A stretch of 38,992 nt of DNA from Nocardia wallacei (GTDB lineage Bacteria; Actinomycetota; Actinomycetes; Mycobacteriales; Mycobacteriaceae). The stretch spans positions 1 to 38,992 of the forward strand of contig NZ_JARWQD010000356.1 in NCBI RefSeq assembly GCF_029869545.1, written 5' to 3'. The notes beneath the pieces are model-generated. The model did no database searches, was not told the DNA's origin, and saw only the letters and a list, made by a program, of their open reading frames with translations. The position numbers and the translations under genes were made by a program. The number at the start of each line of letters is the position of its first letter. Within the stretch, counting starts at the first letter, position 1. Below are positions 33,537 to 38,992 of the stretch, one piece after another.

Positions 33537-34343
33537 CTAGCGGCCCGTGAACTTGGGGGTGCGGTGGTCGAGGAGGGCGGAGACTGCTTCGTGGTGGTCG
33601 TCGGTTTGGTGGGCGAGGGCCTGGAGGGCGGCGGATAGTTCGAGGAGGCTGTCCAGGCTTTGCCATTGGCCTTCGCGCAGGAGCTTTTTCGTCATGCGCA
33701 GGACCTGGGGCGGGTTGGCGGCGACGCGGTCGGCGAGGGCGCGGGCGGCGGCGAGCAGTTCGTCCGGCTCGACGACCGCGGAGATCAGGCCCCACGCCAG
33801 CGCCGTCGCCGCATCGATGGCCTCGCCGGTGAACGCCATCTCGCTGGCCCGGGCCATGCCGACCGCGCGCGGCAGCAGCCAGGCGCCGCCGTCGCCGGGG
33901 ATGATGCCGACCTTGGCGAAGCTCTCGGCGAAGGTCGCCGTGCTCGACGCGATGCGCATATCGCACATCAGCGCCAGGTCGCAGCCGGCGCCGATGGCGG
34001 GCCCGTTGACCGCGGCGATGGTCGGAATCTCGCAGTGGTACAGGGCCTTCGGGATTCGCTGGATGCCGTGCCGGTATCCCTGTCGCAGTTCGGCCGGGGA
34101 GCCGCCGAACATCCCGGTGCGGTCGCGCATGTGCTTGACGTTCCCGCCGGAGGAGAAGGCGGTCCCGGCGCCGGTCAGAATCGCCACTCGCAGGTGCGGA
34201 TCCGCGTTCGCGGCGGCGACGGCGGCCTCCAGCGCGTCGATGGTCTCGGCATCGGAGATCGGGTTGCGGGCCTGGGGATTGTTGAGGGTCCAGACGACGA
34301 TGTCGCCGATGCGCTCGGTCAGGACAGGCTGCGGCTCACTCAC
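33537..34343 (-). CDS. Enoyl-CoA hydratase/isomerase family protein (second crotonase of cluster)
   Basis: A crotonase-fold protein of 268 residues acting on acyl-CoA esters. Oxyanion-hole segments are the early FSSGGNVKHM and NGPAIGAGCDLALMCDMRIAS, and the block FAESFAKVGIIPGDGGAWLLPRAVG contains the region of the second catalytic acid, where the usual hydratase Glu is replaced by Ile/Pro/Gly/Asp context. It could therefore be a hydratase, isomerase or another crotonase activity. The GTG start overlaps the stop of the acyl-CoA ligase by 4 bases (GTGA), so it is the last gene of the operon. Confidence 0.88.
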   Translation of the reverse strand: MSEPQPVLTERIGDIVVWTLNNPQARNPISDAETIDALEAAVAAANADPHLRVAILTGAGTAFSSGGNVKHMRDRTGMFGGSPAELRQGYRHGIQRIPKALYHCEIPTIAAVNGPAIGAGCDLALMCDMRIASSTATFAESFAKVGIIPGDGGAWLLPRAVGMARASEMAFTGEAIDAATALAWGLISAVVEPDELLAAARALADRVAANPPQVLRMTKKLLREGQWQSLDSLLELSAALQALAHQTDDHHEAVSALLDHRTPKFTGR

Positions 34344-36493
34344 GATTGCCTCTCTTCGGGTGCGATGACGATCCGGACATCCACCGGAACTATGCCCGCT
34401 CCCGACGCGACGACGGGATTCAGGTCCAGCTCCGCGATCTCCGGATGGACGGCGACCAGATCACCGATGCGGACGAGGAAACGCGCGAGCGCGTCGCGAT
34501 CGACCGCGGGCAGATGGCGGTACCCGTCGAGCAGTCGCGAGGCGATCGTCTCCCGGATCATCTCGTGCGCCTCGAGCTCGGTGAACGGCGCGGCCCGGAA
34601 GGTGACATCCGCCAGCGCCTCCACCAGCACCCCGCCGCTGCCGAAGGCCACGACGGGCCCGAATATCGGATCCCGGGTGGCGCCGACGAGCAACTCCACC
34701 CCGCGCGGCGCCATCGGCGTGACGATCATGCCGTCGATGTGCGCCTCCGGCACGGCCCGCCGGACGTCGCCGATGATCGCGCGGGCCTGGTCGGCGGCGT
34801 TCTCCGCGACGACATCGAGCCGCACCCCGCCCGCCTCGGACTTGTGAACCACCTGCGGCGACACGACTTTCACCGCGCACGGACCACCGAACTCGGCGAC
34901 GGCGCTCGCCACGTCCTCCGCCGTCGACGCCAAAGCCCAAGGGCCGACCGCGATCCCGTGGTCCGCGAGCAGCGCGCGCCCCGTGGGCTCGTCGAGCACA
35001 CCCGCCCGCGGCGTCACCGGCGCCGCGGGGGCGGGGAGGGTGAGGGGCGAGCGCTGCCCGGAGGTTTCCAGCCGCAGCCTGCGCCGATCCAGCGCGGCAA
35101 CGATGCGCACCGCGTGATCGATGGAGGCGAGCACCGGGACACCCGACGTCCGGAGCGTGTCGTGATTGGCGATCGGCGCACCGGCGTAGCAGCTCTGCAC
35201 CACCAGCGGCGTGCCGTGCTCCGCCCGGATATCGAGAATCCTTCGCACGGTGTAGTTCTCGATCTCCTCGAGCGCCGCGCCGAAGCGGCGGTGATATCCG
35301 CCGAACAGGCCGACGACGAGCACCAGTCCCACCGCGGGATCGGCGGTGAGAATCTCGATCGCCGCGGCGAAGACGGCCGGATCGGAATCGGTCGCCCCGG
35401 CGACGTCGACCGGATCGACCACCGACGCCGCCGGTCCGAGCAACGCGCGCAGGGCCGCCCGGGTCCGCTCGCTCAGGTCGGCGAGCTCGATGCCGCGGGC
35501 GGTGAGCGCGTCCACCGCCAGCGTCGCGTGCCCGCCGCCGTCGCTGAGCACGGCCACCCGGCGTCCCGGCAGCACCGGCCCGGTGGTCGCCAAGGCCCCC
35601 GCGACGACGGCCAGTTCGTCGGAGCGCTGCACGAGTTCCACGCCCGCCTGCGCCAGCACGGCGGTGGCCACCGCATCCGAACCGGCGACGGATCCGGTGT
35701 GCGACAACGCCGTTCGCTGTCCGGCGGCCGATCGCCCGCCGCGCAGCATCACGACCGGTGTTGCGGCGGTGGCCCGCGCGGCGGCGGTCAGGAACGCGCG
35801 CCCATCGACGATCCCCTCCGAATGCACCGCCACCGCACCACAGCTCGGCTGTGCGGCCAGCTCGGTCAGGCATTCGTCGTAGCGGACGTCGGCCTGGTTG
35901 CCGAGGCCGACGTAGGTGTGCAGACCCGGCCCGCGCACGGTGTCGATGTCGTTGACCAGCGACAGCAGCATGTTGCCGCTCTGCGTGACGACGCTGACCG
36001 GGCCGCTCGGAATGCCTTGCAGACCCACCAGATTGGCGCCCGCCGACACGTTCGCGAGCCCGGAGGTATTCGGCCCGATCACCCGCACCCCGCTCTCGGC
36101 GATCGCGGCGGCGAGTTCGGCCTCGAGCGGCTCGCCCGCCGCGCCGATCTCCCGGAACCCGTTGGCCAGCACCACCGCACCGGCGATCCCGGCGGCACCG
36201 CACTCCCGCAGGACCCGGGGGACGGCGGCGCCCGGCACGGCGACGAGCGCCACGTCGACCCCCGGCGGTAGTCGATCGATGCTCGAAACGACCTCCAGCC
36301 CAAGGATTTCGGCGGCGTTCGGATTGACCGGATACACCGGGTACCCGTAGCCGGACTCCTGCAGCGCCCGGATCGCCTGGTGGCCGCGCTTGGCCGGATC
36401 GGTGGAGGCGCCGACGATGGCGATCGACCGGGGGTCGAGCAGTCGCTGCAGCGCGGTGCGCTCGGTCGCGGCGAGCGTGGTGGAATGTGTCAT
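34340..36493 (-). CDS. ADP-forming acyl-CoA (acetate-CoA type) ligase, fused subunits
   Basis: A 717-residue single-chain NDP-forming acyl-CoA synthetase. The N-terminal CoA-binding Rossmann domain starts LDPRSIAIVGAS (about 19-30). The central succinyl-CoA-ligase-like domain carries the phospho-acceptor His265 in ALSHTGSVAG. The C-terminal third (about 495-715) is an ATP-grasp domain with AVKVVSPQVVHKSEAGGV and the ELDLNPV end. It converts a carboxylate, CoA and ATP to acyl-CoA, ADP and phosphate. Such enzymes activate acetate, aryl acids or hydroxycinnamates in different bacteria; the substrate is not evident. Start ATG 36493 is preferred over GTG 36499. Confidence 0.9.
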   Translation of the reverse strand: MTHSTTLAATERTALQRLLDPRSIAIVGASTDPAKRGHQAIRALQESGYGYPVYPVNPNAAEILGLEVVSSIDRLPPGVDVALVAVPGAAVPRVLRECGAAGIAGAVVLANGFREIGAAGEPLEAELAAAIAESGVRVIGPNTSGLANVSAGANLVGLQGIPSGPVSVVTQSGNMLLSLVNDIDTVRGPGLHTYVGLGNQADVRYDECLTELAAQPSCGAVAVHSEGIVDGRAFLTAAARATAATPVVMLRGGRSAAGQRTALSHTGSVAGSDAVATAVLAQAGVELVQRSDELAVVAGALATTGPVLPGRRVAVLSDGGGHATLAVDALTARGIELADLSERTRAALRALLGPAASVVDPVDVAGATDSDPAVFAAAIEILTADPAVGLVLVVGLFGGYHRRFGAALEEIENYTVRRILDIRAEHGTPLVVQSCYAGAPIANHDTLRTSGVPVLASIDHAVRIVAALDRRRLRLETSGQRSPLTLPAPAAPVTPRAGVLDEPTGRALLADHGIAVGPWALASTAEDVASAVAEFGGPCAVKVVSPQVVHKSEAGGVRLDVVAENAADQARAIIGDVRRAVPEAHIDGMIVTPMAPRGVELLVGATRDPIFGPVVAFGSGGVLVEALADVTFRAAPFTELEAHEMIRETIASRLLDGYRHLPAVDRDALARFLVRIGDLVAVHPEIAELDLNPVVASGAGIVPVDVRIVIAPEERQS

Positions 36494-36502
36494 GGGCACC
36501 GC

Positions 36503-37294
36503 TCACCGCCCCCGGAAGACCGGATCGCGGCGTTCGGAGAAGGCCGCGACACCCTCGGCCCAGTCCTCGGTCTCCATCAGCGCCAGCAGGTCCCATGTTT
36601 CGGATTCCAGCGCCACGTTGAGGGGGTCGTCGCGGCGCAGCGCGGCCTTCATCCGGGCCAGTGCCAGCGGCGCCTTGTGCGCGAGCGAATCGGCCAGTGC
36701 CGCAGCCCGATCACCGAGCTCACCCGCGCTGACGGCCGAGTGCGCGAGACCCCAGTCGCGGGCCTGCACGCCGGTGAAGCGCTCGCCGAGGATGAACAGG
36801 TCCGTCGCCCGCCGCAGCCCGACCAGCCGCGGCAGCCGATGGGTGACCCCGCCGCCGACGAAGGTGCCGATACTCACCTCCGGGAACCCCATGCGCGCGT
36901 CCTCGGCGATCACGAGGAAGTCCGCGCTGACCGCCAGCTCCGCACCGGCACCGAGCGCGTACCCGTTGACCGCCGCCACCACCGGCGTGGCCATGGTCTG
37001 AATCTGCCGGCATGCCTGCTGGCCGAGCCGTGCGTACTCCTGCCGGTCGGCGCGGCTGCGGGTCCCGGCGGCATGGGCCTTCAGGTCGGCGCCGACGCAG
37101 AACGCGCGTCCGGCGCCGGTCAGGACCACACAGCGCACCTGCGGGTCCTCGTCGGCGGCGACCAGCTCGTCGATCAGGGTGCGGTAGAGCTGCTCGCTGA
37201 CGGCGTTGAGCCGGTCGGGCCGGTTCAACGTCAGCTCCGCGACCCGTCCGCGACGGGTCACCAGCACGGTCGGTGTGTCGGTGGCTGCGGTCAT
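36503..37294 (-). CDS. Enoyl-CoA hydratase/isomerase family protein (first crotonase of cluster)
   Basis: A 263-residue crotonase. Motifs are RAFCVGADLKAH (first oxyanion segment), NGYALGAGAELAVSADF (second oxyanion segment, with Ala-Gly-Ala in place of the more usual Gly-Gly-Gly-Cys) and ARMGFPEVSIGTFVGGGVTHRLPRLVG, which keeps the Pro-Glu-Val of a catalytic-Glu position. The ATG follows a GGAGATAC site. It lies 27 bp downstream of the permease gene and 9 bp upstream of the ligase start, so all are probably on one transcript. Confidence 0.9.
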   Translation of the reverse strand: MTAATDTPTVLVTRRGRVAELTLNRPDRLNAVSEQLYRTLIDELVAADEDPQVRCVVLTGAGRAFCVGADLKAHAAGTRSRADRQEYARLGQQACRQIQTMATPVVAAVNGYALGAGAELAVSADFLVIAEDARMGFPEVSIGTFVGGGVTHRLPRLVGLRRATDLFILGERFTGVQARDWGLAHSAVSAGELGDRAAALADSLAHKAPLALARMKAALRRDDPLNVALESETWDLLALMETEDWAEGVAAFSERRDPVFRGR

Positions 37295-37321
37295 CGTGGT
37301 GTATCTCCTCTCGGATGGTGG

Positions 37322-38200
37322 TCAGCGCGCGGCGCCGACCGCCGGGGTGGGGGTCAGTGGCATGTCCGCGCCGGGAGCGGATCTGGAGCGTCGGCCGCGC
37401 CCCTGACGGGAGGTGAGCAGGCGCGCGAGCAGTGAGATCGCGAAGTTGGTGGCGATGTACATCACCGCGACCCCGACGTACAGCGGCATGGAGTACTGGC
37501 TCCCGTAGTACTCGACCAGCGACCGGCCCTGCCGCAGCAGTTCGGCGTAGCCGACGATGAAGCCCAGCGAGGTGTCCTTCAACAGGATCACCATCTGGCT
37601 GACCAGGACCGGCAGCATGTTCGGAATCGCCTGCGGCAGCAGGATTCTGCCCAGCAGGACGCCGCGACCGAGTCCCATCGCCTCGGCGGCCTCGGTCTGT
37701 CCCTTGTCGATGGCCAGGATGCCGCCGCGGAAGATCTCGCACAGCACCGAGGAGTTGTAGGCGACCAGGGCCAGTACCACGATCTGCAGCAGGCTCAGAT
37801 CCAGTCCGAGGCTGGGCAATCCGAGCGCCGCGAACAGCATGAGCAGCAGCAGCGGCACCCCGCGGAACCCCTCGACCACGGCCCCGGTGGCCAGGCGGAC
37901 GGTCCGGTATGTCGACAGCCGTCCGATCGCGAGGACGAGCCCGACCACCAGTGCGATGACCATCGCGAGACCGGCGGCCTTGACGGTGGCCACGTACCCC
38001 TGCCACAACACCTGGGGCACACCGGTTTCCGGGTCGAACAGGATGGCCCACCGCTTGTGGTCGAGCTGACCGTGCGAGCCGAGCCGCAGCAGCACGGCGA
38101 CCACGAGAATCGCGCAGACGACCCCGGCCGCGATCCCGATCCGGCGCGATCGGCGGATCTCGTCGGGGCCGAGCTCGTCGTAGAGGAAGGAGGTGTTCAT
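37322..38200 (-). CDS. Polar amino-acid-type ABC transporter permease (second)
   Basis: A 292-residue inner-membrane permease of the His/Glu/Gln family. The cytosolic EAA loop EAAEAMGLGRGVLLGRILLPQAIPNMLPVL, which contacts the ATPase, is intact. The N-terminus carries a long cytosolic lead (MNTSFLYDELGPDEIRRSRRIG) before the first helix, as in GluD of Corynebacterium. Its ATG overlaps the stop of the upstream permease by 4 bases (ATGA), so the two are translationally coupled and form a heterodimer. A Gly/Arg-rich C-terminus follows the last helix. Confidence 0.92.
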   Translation of the reverse strand: MNTSFLYDELGPDEIRRSRRIGIAAGVVCAILVVAVLLRLGSHGQLDHKRWAILFDPETGVPQVLWQGYVATVKAAGLAMVIALVVGLVLAIGRLSTYRTVRLATGAVVEGFRGVPLLLLMLFAALGLPSLGLDLSLLQIVVLALVAYNSSVLCEIFRGGILAIDKGQTEAAEAMGLGRGVLLGRILLPQAIPNMLPVLVSQMVILLKDTSLGFIVGYAELLRQGRSLVEYYGSQYSMPLYVGVAVMYIATNFAISLLARLLTSRQGRGRRSRSAPGADMPLTPTPAVGAAR

Positions 38201-38847
38201 CGCGCGACCGCCAATCGGTGCTCGAGTCGGCGGAATCCGACGGCGGATCCCAGGGTGATGACGAGGTAGGCGACCGCGATCCACAGCAGCGCCTGCACGA
38301 CGGCGGCGGGTTCGAGGAAGTTGATCCGCTGGCCCGACGCGGTCAGTTCCAGCACGCCGAATCCGGCGGCGATGGAGGTGTTCTTGACCAGTGCGATCCA
38401 CACGTTGGCCAGCGGCGGCACCACCGCGCGCAGGGCCTGCGGGACGATGATGAACCGCATGTTCTCCAGGAACGAAAGCCCCAGTGCCCGTGCGGCTTCG
38501 GCCTGCCCCCGCCCGACGGTGTTGACCCCCGCGCGCACGGCCTCACTGACGAAGGCGGCGGTGTAGCAGCCGAGGGCGACGATCGCCGACACCACGTAGC
38601 TGGGAATGGCCAGCCCGAGCTGGGGGAGCACGAAGACGATCAGGAAGAACACGACCGTCAGCGGGGTGTTGCGGACGATCTCGACATAGATCGCCCCGGC
38701 GCGCTGCAGAAACGGTATCGGTGACATCCGCGCGACGCCGACGAGCAGACCGAGGACCGCGGCGAGCGCGCCGCCGCCGACGCTCAGCAGCAGGGTGGTC
38801 CCGAAGGCCTTCGTCAACAGCGCGGCATTATCGGTGATTACATGCAT
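38197..38847 (-). CDS. Polar amino-acid-type ABC transporter permease (first)
   Basis: A 216-residue permease with the EAA loop EAARALGLSFLENMRFIIVPQALRAVVPPL and five hydrophobic helices, like GluC of glutamate transporters. The ATG at 38847 has GAGGGG 8 nt upstream; a TTG at 38862 would overlap the stop of the binding-protein gene and looks less likely. It lies 11 bp after the binding protein, so binding protein, permease 1 and permease 2 form the usual order. The ATPase gene would lie beyond the right edge or elsewhere. Confidence 0.92.
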   Translation of the reverse strand: MHVITDNAALLTKAFGTTLLLSVGGGALAAVLGLLVGVARMSPIPFLQRAGAIYVEIVRNTPLTVVFFLIVFVLPQLGLAIPSYVVSAIVALGCYTAAFVSEAVRAGVNTVGRGQAEAARALGLSFLENMRFIIVPQALRAVVPPLANVWIALVKNTSIAAGFGVLELTASGQRINFLEPAAVVQALLWIAVAYLVITLGSAVGFRRLEHRLAVAR

Positions 38848-38858
38848 GATGCTGCCCC

Positions 38859-38992
38859 TCAATAGCTTTCGACGTCCGGCGGCACCCGTGCCGCGCCCAG
38901 GGTTCGGCCCGCCGTGCGGTCCCCGGCCGTCGTCCAGGCGCCGTCGGTGAAAGCGGAGCGCACCGCGGCGTCGATGAATCGCACGAGAACCA
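38859..38992 (-). CDS. Solute-binding protein of the ABC transporter, C-terminal end only
   Basis: Only the last 44 codons are in the window. The translation contains FIDAAVRSAFTDGAWTTAGDR and ends PPDVESY, the familiar C-terminus of polar amino-acid (SBP_bac_3-type) binding proteins. The rest extends past the right edge. It is the upstream neighbour of the two permeases on the same strand. Confidence 0.72.
   Translation of the reverse strand, partial: VLVRFIDAAVRSAFTDGAWTTAGDRTAGRTLGAARVPPDVESY

Noticed and set aside
1..38992. tRNA genes, CRISPR arrays, transposases and attachment sites
   Set aside because: Looked for tRNA-like cloverleaf ends, regularly spaced repeats and transposase motifs; none was convincing.

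Overview
The window is high-GC actinobacterial DNA, most likely from Nocardia or a close relative in the Mycobacteriales. The evidence is very GC-rich codon use, a complete actinobacterial type VII (ESX) secretion apparatus, a RicR-type copper regulator, an F420-type luciferase-like oxidoreductase, an Rv3651-like protein, and a family of lipoproteins of the sort expanded in Nocardia. No tRNA, rRNA, CRISPR array or insertion sequence was seen.

Left part (about 0.1-7.9 kb): truA, an unrecognised acidic protein, an F420-type LLM oxidoreductase, a ricR-like copper repressor with a palindromic operator, a methylthioadenosine/purine phosphorylase, a GalE3-like epimerase carrying a very large disordered insertion, an Rv3651-like protein and an FMN reductase.

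Middle part (about 7.9-33.4 kb): an ESX-4-type secretion locus. From memory of the M. tuberculosis map, truA also lies close to ESX-4 there, and the relative strands match: eccB (+), mycP (-), eccD (-), eccC (+), then two WXG100 genes (+). Unlike mycobacterial ESX-4, this locus has eccE, divergent from eccB. Between eccB and mycP sit a small caspase/CHAT-like protein, a voltage-gated-type K+ channel and a flavin/F420-type oxidoreductase. Downstream of the substrates lies an apparent minus-strand operon of three paralogous lipoproteins followed by a transmembrane Ser/Thr kinase whose outer domain resembles part of a siderophore-binding protein. Further on are an Rv3446c-like secretion-associated protein, a fourth lipoprotein paralogue and a zinc-ribbon/FHA protein. 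Lipoproteins, kinase and FHA reader look like an envelope-sensing module around the secretion machine; this is inference from context. No EccA, EspG, PE or PPE gene is present.

Right part (about 33.5-39 kb): a compact minus-strand cluster reading from the end of a polar amino-acid-type binding protein through two ABC permeases, an enoyl-CoA hydratase, an ADP-forming acyl-CoA ligase and a second enoyl-CoA hydratase, several joined by 4-base stop/start overlaps. It suggests uptake and CoA-dependent breakdown of a polar carboxylate.

Most promising leads: the lone caspase-like protein in the secretion locus, the kinase with a siderophore-binding-like sensor beside a set of lipoprotein paralogues, and a roughly 60-base promoter/leader cassette found twice, in front of the lipoprotein-kinase operon and in front of the Rv3446c-like gene.
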